A stretch of DNA of 64,000 nt from Streptomyces malaysiense. Lineage in GTDB: Bacteria > Actinomycetota > Actinomycetes > Streptomycetales > Streptomycetaceae. The notes beneath the pieces were generated by a model. That model saw only the letters and a program-made list of their open reading frames with translations, made no database searches and was not told the DNA's origin. This document shows, in pieces, positions 1 through 7,949 of the stretch. Made by a program: the position numbers and the translations under genes. The stretch covers positions 31,043-95,042 of the forward strand of contig NZ_LBDA02000086.1 in the NCBI RefSeq assembly GCF_000980885.2, given 5' to 3'. Within the stretch, counting starts at the first letter, position 1. Every line of letters starts with the position of its first letter.

Positions 1-509
1 AGGGCCTCGACCGCGCCCGCGGCCGGGGCGGCCTCCACGGCGGCCGAGTTCGGCTTGACCGTGATGACCGGGGTGCCCTTGACGACACGCGACTTGGTGG
101 TGAAGGACGCGGCGAACACCGACTGGGTGGCCACCGGACCCTCGGCGCCGGCCTCCAGGTCGACGGCGTCGGTGATGATGCCGGAGCCGATGCGCAGCGC
201 CAGGCGGGCGGCGATCTCCTTGCCCTCGGCGGAGGACGGGACCAGCACGGCGGCCGGGGAGACGGCCTCGTGGGCGGCCTGGAGAGCGTCCACCTTCGGC
301 ACGACCAGGTAGTCGGCGTACTCGGACGCGTCGTGGGTGAGGACCTTCACCGCGCCGTGCTCGGCGAGGGTGGCGGCGGTGTCGGCGGCGCCGTTGCCCA
401 GCGCGACGGCGACGGGCTCACCGAGGCGGCGGGCCAGGGTCAGCAGTTCGAGGGTGGGCTTGCGGACGGCACCGTCCACGTGGTCGACGTAGACGAGGAC
501 TTCAGCCAT
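1..509 (-). CDS. etfA: Electron transfer flavoprotein alpha subunit, C-terminal part outside window
   Basis: The first 169 codons of ETF-alpha are visible; the rest, including the FAD-binding C-terminal domain, lies beyond position 1. The start is the ATG at 507-509, with GGAGA upstream on the minus strand. The visible part (MAEVLVYVDHVDGAVRKPTL onward, then LTLARRLGEPVAVALG) matches the N-terminal alpha/beta domain that packs against ETF-beta. ETF accepts electrons from acyl-CoA and other flavin dehydrogenases and passes them to the respiratory chain. It lies 53 bp downstream of etfB on the same strand, the usual etfBA order, so the two subunits are almost certainly co-transcribed. Identification is firm; only the 3' end is missing. 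Confidence 0.93.
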   Translation of the reverse strand, partial: MAEVLVYVDHVDGAVRKPTLELLTLARRLGEPVAVALGNGAADTAATLAEHGAVKVLTHDASEYADYLVVPKVDALQAAHEAVSPAAVLVPSSAEGKEIAARLALRIGSGIITDAVDLEAGAEGPVATQSVFAASFTTKSRVVKGTPVITVKPNSAAVEAAPAAGAVEA

Positions 510-562
510 GGGATTGCTCTCCTGCGTAACGAAGTTGAGGGGCGGTCGGCGGGCGCGAACCC

Positions 563-1348
563 TTAGATGAACTTCTGGCCCGCGAGGAACTCGGCGAGCT
601 GCTTGCCGCCCTCGCCCTCGTCCTTGACGATGGTTCCGGCCGTACGGGCCGGACGCGCGTCCGCGGTCTCGACCTTGGTGAACGCGCCGTCCAGGCCGAC
701 CTCTTCCGCCTCGATGTCGAGGTCCGACAGGTCCCAGGACTCCACCGGCTTCTTCTTGGCCGCCATGATGCCCTTGAAGGAGGGGTAGCGGGCCTCGCCG
801 GACTGGTCGGTCACGGAGACCAGGGCCGGCAGCTGCGCCTCCAGCTGCTCGGAGGCGGCGTCGCCGTCGCGGCGGCCCTTGACGGTGCCGTCCTCGACCG
901 AGACCTCGGACAGCAGGGTGACCTGCGGCACACCGAGACGCTCGGCGACCAGCGCGGGAACGACGCCCATGGTGCCGTCGGTGGAGGCCATGCCGGAGAC
1001 GACCAGGTCGAAGCCGGCCTTCTCGATGGCCTTGGCCAGCACCAGGGAGGTGCCGATGGCGTCGGTGCCGTGCAGGTCGTCGTCCTCGACGTGGACGGCC
1101 TTGTCGGCACCCATCGACAGGGCCTTGCGGAGCGCGTCCTTGGCGTCCTCGGGGCCCACCGTCAGCACGGTGACCTCGGCGTCGTCCGCGTCCTCCGCGA
1201 TCTGGAGCGCCTGCTCGACCGCGTACTCGTCCAGCTCGGAGAGCAGACCGTCCACGTCGTCACGGTCGACGGTCAGGTCATCGGCGAAGTGCCGGTCGCC
1301 AGTGGCGTCGGGCACGTACTTCACAGTGACAACGATCCTCAAGCTCAC
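563..1348 (-). CDS. etfB: Electron transfer flavoprotein beta subunit
   Basis: A 261-residue ETF-beta, the usual length. It begins MSLRIVVTVKYVPDATGDRH from a GTG, with GGAGA about 7 nt upstream. The family's AMP/FAD-domain features are present: LDEYAVEQALQIAED near the N terminus, GADKAVHVEDDDLHGTDAIG, and DLVVSGMASTDGTMGVVPALVAERLG, which forms the nucleotide-binding core. With ETF-alpha it makes the soluble heterodimer that carries electrons from acyl-CoA dehydrogenases; one such dehydrogenase lies at 28539-30215 in this window. It is the first gene of the etfBA pair. Two inverted repeats in its 5' region (1380-1398 and 1457-1468) could be regulatory. Confidence 0.96.
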   Translation of the reverse strand: MSLRIVVTVKYVPDATGDRHFADDLTVDRDDVDGLLSELDEYAVEQALQIAEDADDAEVTVLTVGPEDAKDALRKALSMGADKAVHVEDDDLHGTDAIGTSLVLAKAIEKAGFDLVVSGMASTDGTMGVVPALVAERLGVPQVTLLSEVSVEDGTVKGRRDGDAASEQLEAQLPALVSVTDQSGEARYPSFKGIMAAKKKPVESWDLSDLDIEAEEVGLDGAFTKVETADARPARTAGTIVKDEGEGGKQLAEFLAGQKFI

Positions 1349-1379
1349 GCCGGCTCTCCTACTGCATCGTGATTTCCTG

Positions 1380-1398
1380 GCTGCCTCTTGCAGGCAGC
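1380..1398. promoter_or_regulatory. Inverted repeat in the etfB 5' region
   Basis: GCTGCCT - CTTGC - AGGCAGC, perfect 7-bp arms with a 5-nt spacer, 32-50 bp upstream of the etfB start. It could be a repressor site or an mRNA hairpin. No local regulator gene is adjacent, so its role is inference. Confidence 0.35.
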
Positions 1399-1456
1399 AT
1401 AGGCGCCTGAAGCGGCCGATCCCGATCGGGGCGTCAGCGCGCTCCGGCCGAAATAT

Positions 1457-1468
1457 TACTCGTCAGTA
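1457..1468. promoter_or_regulatory. Possible TetR-type half-palindrome upstream of etfB
   Basis: TACT-CGTC-AGTA in a locally AT-rich stretch about 110 bp upstream of etfB. Read on the minus strand it overlaps a TAATAT string that could serve as a -10 box. TetR-family lipid-metabolism regulators use sites of roughly this shape, but the arms are only 4 bp, so this is a weak call. Confidence 0.25.
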
Positions 1469-1577
1469 CACCCAGTTCGTCCCCGCTAAGCAAGCGCTTT
1501 GAACTGTGACCTTCGCAACGCAGCGTAACCGGAACTCGACGGCCGCGCAGGGGAACGGAACGTGATCCGCGCCGCAG

Positions 1578-2087
1578 TCAGTCGCGCAGCGCGGTGAAGC
1601 GTCCCTGGTGGTAGAGGAGGGGGCGGCCGCGGCCGGCGGGATCGCCGAGGACGACCTCGGCGAGCACGATCCGGTGATCCCCGGCGGGAACGCGGGCCAC
1701 GATCCGGCAGACCAGCCAGGCGAGCACGTCGTCGAGCACGGGCACGCCCTCGGGACCTTCGCACCAGCCGGTGGGCGCGCCGAAGCGGTCGGCGCCGCTG
1801 CGGGCGAAGGTGGCGGCCAGGTCGCCCTGGTGCTCGCCGAGTACGTGCACGCCGATGTGGTCGCTCGCGGCTATCGCGGGCCAGCTGGAGGAGCCGGTGC
1901 CGACGCCGAAGGAGATCATCGGGGGCTCGGCGGAGACCGAGGTGAGGGAGGTGGCGGTGAAGCCGACCGGCCCGGTGGCGCCGCGCGCGGTGATCACCGC
2001 GACACCGGCGGCGTGCCGGCGGAAGGTGGAGCGCAGCAGATCGGGAGAGGCGAGCTGGGGGGTGCCGAGTCCGGGCAGAGCCGTCAT
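1578..2087 (-). CDS. Flavin reductase-like, FMN-binding protein
   Basis: A 169-residue protein covering one flavin-reductase-like (split-barrel, FMN-binding) domain. Recognisable parts are LRSTFRRHAAGVAVITAR at the N terminus, PVGFTATSLTSVSAEPPMIS (the flavin-contact strand), SSWPAIAASDHIGVHVLGEHQ, and a C-terminal GDHRIVLAEV..LLYHQGRFTAL. Proteins of this family use NAD(P)H to reduce FMN/FAD, often to supply a partner monooxygenase. The ATG start has AAGGA about 8 nt upstream. No two-component monooxygenase partner is adjacent; the upstream neighbour is a 26-codon leader-peptide gene, so control by translation-coupled attenuation is plausible. Partner and substrate are unknown. Confidence 0.85.
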   Translation of the reverse strand: MTALPGLGTPQLASPDLLRSTFRRHAAGVAVITARGATGPVGFTATSLTSVSAEPPMISFGVGTGSSSWPAIAASDHIGVHVLGEHQGDLAATFARSGADRFGAPTGWCEGPEGVPVLDDVLAWLVCRIVARVPAGDHRIVLAEVVLGDPAGRGRPLLYHQGRFTALRD

Positions 2088-2131
2088 GGAGTTGTCCTTC
2101 TGATCGGGAGGGCGAGCGGGTCCGTGGCGGC

Positions 2132-2212
2132 TCAGCGGCCCGGACAGCGGGCGCTCGCGGTACGCACCAGGTCGACGTGGGCCCGCCCGTGGAGAAGGAG
2201 TTCGGTCGGCAT
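2132..2212 (-). CDS. Putative 26-aa leader peptide upstream of the flavin reductase
   Basis: A small ORF, MPTELLLHGRAHVDLV then RTASARCPGR, from ATG 2210-2212 to a TGA at 2132-2134. It ends 44 bp before the flavin reductase start on the same strand. The HVDLxR core and a Cys near the C terminus are shared, as I recall, by short actinobacterial 'putative leader peptides' found before sulfur- and redox-related genes. A TTGACT hexamer lies about 30 bp upstream (2242-2247) and could be its -35 box. There is no clear Shine-Dalgarno. I infer a cis-acting regulatory peptide, not a stable protein. Confidence 0.6.
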   Translation of the reverse strand: MPTELLLHGRAHVDLVRTASARCPGR

Positions 2213-2292
2213 CCGGTCAGGCTGACGACAAGCGGCGCGCACAGTCAAGTGCGATCCGGGAACTGGGATGTCTCTCACCTGCGCCGGGGCCC

Positions 2293-2691
2293 TCACACCG
2301 CCTCCCCCAGCGCCGCGATGACGTCGGCCCTGCGGGGCTGTCCGGCTGCGCGGCGCACTTCCCTGCCGTGCGCGTCCAGCACGAGGACGGTGGGTGTCTT
2401 GACGATCCCCAGGGCGCGTACGAGGTCGAGCCGGGCCTCGGCGTCGATCTCGACGTGGGCGACGCCGGGCACCATCGCGGCGACCTCGCCGAGGACGCGC
2501 CGGGTGGCCCGGCAGGGCGCGCAGAAGGCACTGGAGAACTGGACGAGCGTGGCCCGTTCGCCCAGCGGGGCGCCGAGTCCGGCCGCGCCCGGCCCGGTTC
2601 CGCACCCGCCGGCTTCGGCTTCGTCGCGCCCGCTCACCCTCGTCCTCCCGCTCCGCCGCCGGTGCGGCACTCCAGGGACGCCCGCTTCCAC
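2293..2691 (-). CDS. Thioredoxin-family protein (CAPC active site), start uncertain
   Basis: The C-terminal ~105 residues are a clear thioredoxin fold: LVQFSSAFCAPCRATRRVL with redox motif C-A-P-C, then VEIDAEARLDLVRALGIVK and the cis-Pro strand TPTVLVLDAHGREV. It probably catalyses disulfide exchange. The start is doubtful. I use GTG at 2689-2691 (132 aa, MEAGVPGVPHRRRSGRTRV). The open frame continues upstream to 2820, but that part is Pro/Gly-rich with no conservation signal. From memory, Streptomyces relatives carry an N-terminal membrane anchor just before the HRRRSGR stretch; nothing hydrophobic is seen here, so the anchor may have been lost or replaced. Confidence 0.75.
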   Translation of the reverse strand: MEAGVPGVPHRRRSGRTRVSGRDEAEAGGCGTGPGAAGLGAPLGERATLVQFSSAFCAPCRATRRVLGEVAAMVPGVAHVEIDAEARLDLVRALGIVKTPTVLVLDAHGREVRRAAGQPRRADVIAALGEAV

Positions 2692-2910
2692 GGGCGTCGG
2701 GGTGCCAACAACCGGCGCGCCGCCAAGATTCCCGGCGCCCGGGTGAATCCTGTGCGGACGTGACGAGAATCTCGCCCCGGCCGGGCACCAGAGCTGGCTA
2801 CCCGCACGTTCTTGGGGCACGATCTGCGAGACGCCGTAAACCTACGGCTGCGTAACTTGTCCGCCGGGAGCCCCCTTTCCCGAGCAGAGCAGAAAGGGTT
2901 CATCCCACCC

Positions 2911-3639
2911 ATGGCAGAGCTGGTCTACCGTCCCGTCATCGGATTCGCCAAGACGCTGTTCAAGGTCTGGGACCTGAAGATCGACTGCCAGGGGTCCTCG
3001 AACATCCCGCGCTCCGGCGGCGCCGTGCTGGTGAGCAATCACATCAGCTACCTGGACTTCATCTTCAACGGCCTGGCCGCGCTGCCGCAGAACCGCCTGG
3101 TGCGGTTCATGGCGAAGGAGTCGGTCTTCCGGCACAAGATCTCGGGCCCGCTGATGCGCGGCATGAAGCACATCCCGGTGGACCGCGGGCAGGGCGAGGC
3201 CGCCTACGCGCACGCGCTGGACTCGCTGCGTTCCGGCGAGGTCATCGGCGTCTTCCCCGAGGCCACCATCTCGCAGTCGTTCACCCTGAAGAGCTTCAAG
3301 TCGGGCGCGGCCCGGCTCGCCCAGGAGGCCGGGGTGCCCCTCGTCCCGATGGCGGTGTGGGGCACGCAGCGGCTGTGGACCAAGGGGCACCCGCGCGACT
3401 TCAAGCGCAGCCACCTGCCCGTCACCATCCGTGTGGGCGAGGCCGTGGAGGCGCCGCGCGACCAGTACGCGGGGGCGATCACCCGCCGGCTGCGCGAGCG
3501 TGTCCAGGAGTTGCTGGACGCCGCCCAGCGCGCCTACCCGGGGCGCCCGAAGGGCCCCGAGGACTCCTGGTGGCTGCCGGCCCACCTGGGCGGTACGGCA
3601 CCGACCGCGGAGGCGCTGCGGACCGCACAGGTCCACTGA
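2911..3639 (+). CDS. 1-acyl-sn-glycerol-3-phosphate acyltransferase family protein
   Basis: A 242-residue PlsC-type acyltransferase. It has the catalytic HX4D motif in SNHISYLDF (about residue 48), the second block FMAKESVFRHKISGPLMRGM, the third block GVFPEATIS and the fourth VPLVPMAVWG. These enzymes transfer acyl chains to lysophosphatidate or related acceptors at the membrane. I chose the ATG at 2911 (MAELVYRPVIGFAKTLFKVW) because it matches the family N terminus and follows AGAAAGG; the longer frame from 2812 adds a non-conserved leader. The gene stands alone, with unrelated neighbours on the opposite strand, so the exact acceptor lipid is unknown. Confidence 0.9.
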   Translation: MAELVYRPVIGFAKTLFKVWDLKIDCQGSSNIPRSGGAVLVSNHISYLDFIFNGLAALPQNRLVRFMAKESVFRHKISGPLMRGMKHIPVDRGQGEAAYAHALDSLRSGEVIGVFPEATISQSFTLKSFKSGAARLAQEAGVPLVPMAVWGTQRLWTKGHPRDFKRSHLPVTIRVGEAVEAPRDQYAGAITRRLRERVQELLDAAQRAYPGRPKGPEDSWWLPAHLGGTAPTAEALRTAQVH

Positions 3640-3992
3640 CAACGGGCGAACCAGACCCGCTCGGCGCCACGGGGACCCCGCACACCCCCGGGCCCCCGAC
3701 GCACCCGTGCGCCGGCACCCCCACCGCCGAAGCGGACGCGGGGCCGTGCCGCCGCCCGGCACCCCGTCCGGTCCGAGCGCCTGCCAGGGCGACGCCCCGG
3801 CCCCGGCCCGGACCGCCACGACTGCCCGGACGGCGTGAACCGGGGCCGTTACGCGGTCCGTCCGGGGAACGGTGCGGCTCCCGCGACGGCCGTTGACCGG
3901 GGAACCGCGCGCCGTGCGCCCCACGCCGAGCGGCCCGGCGGACGCTTCGGCCCTCTCCGCCGCTCCGCTCCCCGTGCGTCACGCCGGGGAGC
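3640..3992. other. Intergenic region, no gene seen
   Basis: 353 bp between two convergent genes. All frames here are GC-rich shadows with Pro/Arg/Gly-rich translations and no family resemblance. I see no convincing strong terminator hairpin, repeat or small RNA. Confidence 0.5.
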
Positions 3993-4586
3993 TCACAGGG
4001 CGCTCGGCAGCGCCCGGCCGAGGGCTTCGCGGTCGGGTGCGGTGCGCAGGGCGTCGAGGACGGCCGGGTGCGCGGACGCGTACAGCAGCGGGTGGTCCAG
4101 TTCGCCGGCGGCCGGGTCGGGGGTCCAGACGAGCCGCTCACCGGTCAGGGAGAAGCGCGCGTCGACGCCGGGCTTGCCGCCGCGCGGGTCCTGGCGGTGC
4201 CAGGACCCGTGGAAGCGGACGGCGACCAGGCCGTGCAGCGTGTGTCCGGCGCCCTCGTCGTCGCGCAGGCGCTGGTAGCACAGGGCCGTCGGGACGTCCT
4301 CGGCCCGCAGCAGCGCCGTCAGCGCGTGCGCCTTGGCATGGCAGATGCCCGTCCGCTCGGCGAGGACGTCGGAGGCGCGCCAGGTGACGCGGAGGTCTCC
4401 GGTGTCGGCGGAGTGCGGGACGCCGTCGCGGACGAACTCATAGGCGAGGCGCGCATAGACATACGAGTCGGTCGCTTCGGCCGCCAGCCGGCCGGCCGTC
4501 TCCCGGACCATCGGGTGGTGATGGTCTATGACCTCGTCGGCCGCCAGATAGGCGGAGAGATCGGCGGTTTCCTGGATCGGTCGCAT
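3993..4586 (-). CDS. Transglutaminase-like (cysteine protease fold) protein
   Basis: A 197-residue protein with the transglutaminase-like triad in order: Cys in AERTGICHAKAHALTALLRA, His in GAGHTLHGLVAVRF, and Asp in WHRQDPRGG. In bacteria such domains act as proteases, peptidases or amidases, or occasionally as crosslinkers. The ATG at 4586 (MRPIQETADLSAYLAADEVI) gives the family-like N terminus; an upstream start at 4613 would add nine residues. No signal peptide or membrane segment is visible, so it is probably cytoplasmic. It is monocistronic, with no context hint about its substrate. Confidence 0.8.
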   Translation of the reverse strand: MRPIQETADLSAYLAADEVIDHHHPMVRETAGRLAAEATDSYVYARLAYEFVRDGVPHSADTGDLRVTWRASDVLAERTGICHAKAHALTALLRAEDVPTALCYQRLRDDEGAGHTLHGLVAVRFHGSWHRQDPRGGKPGVDARFSLTGERLVWTPDPAAGELDHPLLYASAHPAVLDALRTAPDREALGRALPSAL

Positions 4587-4672
4587 GCCCGCAGAGCGTA
4601 GGAATGCGGCCACCCAGTAGTCAATGACTTTTCGGGTGACCGCATACCTATGCGACTAGTCAGGCGCCTGGT

Positions 4673-5743
4673 TCAGCGCGCCATCTCCTCCTTGACCGCC
4701 GCCACGAAGGTGTCGACGTCCTCCTCCGTGGTGTCGAAGGAGCACATCCAGCGCACCGTGCCCGCCGCCTCGTCCCAGAAGTAGAAGCGGAAGTGCTTCT
4801 GGAGCCGCTCGCTCACGTCGTGCGGGAGCTGGGCGAAGACGCCGTTGGCCTGCACGGGGTAGAGGATCTCCACGCCGTGCACCGCGCGCACGCCCTCGGC
4901 GAGCCGCTGGGCCATCTCGTTGGCGTGCCGGGCGTTGCGCAGCCAGAGGTCCTTGGCCAGCAGCGCCTCCAACTGCACCGAGACGAAACGCATCTTGGAG
5001 GCGAGCTGCATGGACAGCTTGCGCAGGTGCTTCATCCTGCGCACCGCGTCCTGGTTGAGGACCACGACCGCCTCGCCGAACACGGCGCCGTTCTTCGTCC
5101 CGCCGAGCGAGAGGATGTCGACACCGACCGCGCTGGTGAACGTGCGCATCGGCACGTCCAGGGAGGCGGCCGCGTTGGCTATCCGGGAGCCGTCCAGGTG
5201 CACCCTCATGCCGTGCGCGTGGGCGTGCTCGCAGATCGCGCGGATCTCCTCGGGCGTGTAGAGCGTGCCCAGCTCGGTGGACTGGGTGATCGAGACGACC
5301 TGCGGCATCGCCCGGTGCTCGTCCTCGAATCCCCAGGCCTGCCGGTCGATCAGCTCGGGGGTGAGCTTGCCGTCCGGCGTGGCCACGGTGAGCAGCTTGA
5401 GCCCGCCCATCCGCTCGGGTGCCCCGCCCTCGTCCACGTTGATGTGCGCACTCTCGGCGCAGATCACCGCGCCCCAGCGGTCGGTGACCGCCTGGAGCGC
5501 GACCACGTTCGCGCCGGTGCCGTTGAAGACCGGGAATGCCTCCGCGGTGGCACCGAAGTGGCTGCGGACGATCCGCTGGAGGTTCTCGGTGTACTGGTCC
5601 TCGCCGTAGGCCACCTGGTGGCCGCCGTTGGCCAGGGCCAGGGCGGCCATCACCTCCGGGTGCGCCCCGGCGTAGTTGTCACTGGCGAAACCGCGGACCT
5701 CCGGGTCGTGATGGCGACGCGCGTCGGTCTTGGGAGGGTTCAC
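4673..5743 (-). CDS. Low-specificity threonine aldolase / beta-eliminating lyase family
   Basis: A 356-residue PLP enzyme (fold type I). It carries FASDNYAGAHPEVMAAL at the N terminus, VFNGTGANVVALQAV, the cofactor-contact AHINVDEGGAPERMGG, HLDGSRIANAAASL, and the Schiff-base lysine in SLGGTKNGAVFGEA. The family cleaves beta-hydroxy amino acids such as threonine to glycine plus an aldehyde. The GTG start overlaps the stop of the upstream SDR gene by 4 nt (GTGA at 5740-5743), so the two are translationally coupled. A much longer open frame (to 6268) overlaps the SDR gene in another frame and is not real. Its true substrate may be set by the DUF6421/SDR partners. Confidence 0.88.
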   Translation of the reverse strand: MNPPKTDARRHHDPEVRGFASDNYAGAHPEVMAALALANGGHQVAYGEDQYTENLQRIVRSHFGATAEAFPVFNGTGANVVALQAVTDRWGAVICAESAHINVDEGGAPERMGGLKLLTVATPDGKLTPELIDRQAWGFEDEHRAMPQVVSITQSTELGTLYTPEEIRAICEHAHAHGMRVHLDGSRIANAAASLDVPMRTFTSAVGVDILSLGGTKNGAVFGEAVVVLNQDAVRRMKHLRKLSMQLASKMRFVSVQLEALLAKDLWLRNARHANEMAQRLAEGVRAVHGVEILYPVQANGVFAQLPHDVSERLQKHFRFYFWDEAAGTVRWMCSFDTTEEDVDTFVAAVKEEMAR

Positions 5744-6504
5744 GGCTTCTCGGTCAGCCACAGACGGTTTCCGTTCAACTCGGCGGCGGACTTGCTCCAG
5801 ACGCCCTCGATGGCCTCGGCCAGGTCCTTGACGTCCGTGAAGCCCGCGAACTTCGCGTTGGGGCGTTCGGCGCGCATCGCGTCGTGCACCAGCGCCTTGA
5901 CCACCAGGATCGTAGCCGCGGAGGTGGGGCCCTCGGCACCCTCCGCCTTGCCCGCCTTGCGGAAGTAGTCCCCCATGGCCAGCGTCCACGCCTCGGCGGC
6001 CGCCTTGGCCGCGGAGTAGGCGGCGTTGCCCGCGGTGGGCTTGGACGCGCCGGACGCGCTGATCAGCACGTAGCGGCCGCGGTCGCTGCGCTGGAGCGCC
6101 TCGTGGAAGGCGAGCGAGGTGTGCTGCACGGTGCGCACCAGCAGCAGCTCCAGGAAGTCCCAGTCGTCGAGGCTGGTCTTGGTGAAGGTCTCGCTGCCGC
6201 GCCAGCCGCCGACCAGGTGCACCAGGCCGTCGACCCGCCCGAAGTCCTTCTCGATGTGCTGGGCCCACTCACGGGTGGACTGGAGGTCGAGCAGGTCCAC
6301 GGTGTCGCCCGTGACCGTGGCACCGCCGGAGGCGTAGCGGGCCGCGTCCACGGCCTCGGACAGCCGCTGCGGGTCGTTGTCCGCTCCGACGACGGTCGCC
6401 CCGGCCTCGGCCAGGCGCAGCAGTGCCGCGCGGCCGGCGGGTCCGCCCGCGCCCGCCACCGCGATCACCGCACCGCTGAGCGCCCCGTTCGACCCGTTCC
6501 CCAT
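5740..6504 (-). CDS. SDR-family NAD(P)-dependent oxidoreductase
   Basis: A 254-residue short-chain dehydrogenase. Its Rossmann motif is AVAGAGGPAGRAALLRLAE (a GxxGxxG variant), followed by NDPQRL for coenzyme specificity and LVGGWRGSETF. The active site is complete: Ser in LISASGASKP and Tyr/Lys in YSAAKAAAEAW. I chose ATG 6504 because a strong GAGGGGAAG lies just before it. An alternative GTG at 6555 would overlap the DUF6421 stop by 4 nt (GTGA), which would also fit coupling. It sits between DUF6421 and the threonine aldolase in one transcription unit. Substrate unknown. Confidence 0.87.
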   Translation of the reverse strand: MGNGSNGALSGAVIAVAGAGGPAGRAALLRLAEAGATVVGADNDPQRLSEAVDAARYASGGATVTGDTVDLLDLQSTREWAQHIEKDFGRVDGLVHLVGGWRGSETFTKTSLDDWDFLELLLVRTVQHTSLAFHEALQRSDRGRYVLISASGASKPTAGNAAYSAAKAAAEAWTLAMGDYFRKAGKAEGAEGPTSAATILVVKALVHDAMRAERPNAKFAGFTDVKDLAEAIEGVWSKSAAELNGNRLWLTEKP

Positions 6505-6551
6505 GTTCTTCCCCTCTGCAGCAGTGATGTGTGTGGACGGTGCGCCGTCAG

Positions 6552-7949
6552 TCACGCGGCGAGCCGCTCGGCGCTGTCCGCGGTGATGCCCTTGGTGGAG
6601 GCGATCACATTCTTCAGCTTCTTGGACAGGGCCTCAAAGAACATGCTCAGCGGAAACTCGTCCGGGAGCACGTCGTCGACCAGCTTGCGCGGCGGCAGGG
6701 TCAGGTCGAGGGCGTCCGGCCCCTTGGCCCACTTGGAGCCGGGGTGCGGGGCGAGGTACTCGGACACCAGCTGGTAGCCGGCGAACCAGTGCACGAGCTT
6801 GGGGCGGTCGATGCCGTCCCGGTACAGCTTCTCGATGTCGGCGCACAGCTGGTTGGTGACCTGCGGGGCGCGCTGCCAGTCGATGGACAGCTCGTTGTCC
6901 GTCCAGCGCACGACGTCGTGCTTGTGCAGGTAGGCGAAGAGCAGCTGGCCGCCGAGACCGTCGTAGTTGCGGATCCGGTCGCCGGTGACGGGGAAGCGGA
7001 ACATGCGGTCGAAGAGCACCGCGTACTGCACGTCACGGGCCTGCGGGACGCCGTCCGCCTCCAGCTTCACGGCCTCCTTGAAGGCGGTGAGGTCGCAGCG
7101 CAGCTCCTCCAGGCCGTACATCCAGAACGGCTGGCGCTGCTTGATCATGAAGGGGTCGAACGGCAGGTCGCCGTGGCTGTGGGTCCGGTCGTGGACCATG
7201 TCCCAGAGCACGAACGCCTCTTCGCAGCGCTTCTGGTCGTGGACCATCGCGGCGATGTCCTCGGGCAGCTCCAGGCCCAGGATGCCGACGGCGGCGTCGG
7301 TGACGCGGCGGAAGCGCGCGGCCTCGCGGTCGCAGAAGATGCCACCCCAGGAGAAACGTTCCGGCGCCTCGCGGACGGCGATGGTCTCCGGGAAGAGGAC
7401 GGCCGAGTTGGTGTCGTAGCCCGAGGTGAAGTCCTCGAAGGTGATGCCGCAGAACAGCGGGTTGTCGTACCGGGTGCGCTCCAGTTCGGCCAGCCAGTCG
7501 GGCCAGACCATGCGCAGCACGAGCGCTTCGAGGTTGCGGTCCAGGTTGCCGTTCTGGGTGTACATCGGGAAGACGACCAGGTGCTGGAGGCCGTCCGCGC
7601 GCCGCGCCGCGGGGTGGAAGGCCAGCAGGCTGTCCAGGAAGTCCGGCACCTCGAAGCCGCCCTCGGCCCAGCGGTGCAGGTCCTTCACCACGGCCTCGTG
7701 GTAGGCGGCGTCGTACGGCAGGAGCGGCGAGAGCTGCTCGACGGCCTCGGCGACACGGCGCACGGCGGCCTCCGCGTCGGTCCTGGCGGGCGCGCCCTCG
7801 GCGTCGAAATCGATCGAGCCGTCCGCCGACTGCCATGGCCGAATCTGCTCCACGGCATCCTTGAGCATGGGCCAGGCGGGGTGCTCAACCACCCTGGCCT
7901 GCGAAGAAACCTGCTCCTCCATACCCGACTGCACAAGAATTTCCGTCAT
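6552..7949 (-). CDS. DUF6421 family protein, function unknown
   Basis: A 465-residue soluble protein that I recognise as DUF6421, an actinobacterial family without a known function. Conserved-looking blocks include LQHLVVFPMYTQNGNLDRNL, YDNPLFCGITFEDF, RFSWGGIFCDREAARF and MVHDRTHSHGDLPFDPFMIK. The last has four His and several Asp (HDRTHSHGD, about residue 253) and looks like a metal site, which is my inference. No signal peptide or membrane segment is seen. The start is ATG 7949 (MTEILVQSGMEEQV). It is the first gene of a three-gene unit with the SDR and the threonine aldolase, so it probably acts in the same pathway on a small polar metabolite. Confidence 0.8.
   Translation of the reverse strand: MTEILVQSGMEEQVSSQARVVEHPAWPMLKDAVEQIRPWQSADGSIDFDAEGAPARTDAEAAVRRVAEAVEQLSPLLPYDAAYHEAVVKDLHRWAEGGFEVPDFLDSLLAFHPAARRADGLQHLVVFPMYTQNGNLDRNLEALVLRMVWPDWLAELERTRYDNPLFCGITFEDFTSGYDTNSAVLFPETIAVREAPERFSWGGIFCDREAARFRRVTDAAVGILGLELPEDIAAMVHDQKRCEEAFVLWDMVHDRTHSHGDLPFDPFMIKQRQPFWMYGLEELRCDLTAFKEAVKLEADGVPQARDVQYAVLFDRMFRFPVTGDRIRNYDGLGGQLLFAYLHKHDVVRWTDNELSIDWQRAPQVTNQLCADIEKLYRDGIDRPKLVHWFAGYQLVSEYLAPHPGSKWAKGPDALDLTLPPRKLVDDVLPDEFPLSMFFEALSKKLKNVIASTKGITADSAERLAA

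Noticed and set aside
5744..6268. Long N-terminal extension of the threonine aldolase frame
   Set aside because: It overlaps the SDR gene in another frame, and the GTG at 5743 gives the family N terminus and a 4-nt overlap.
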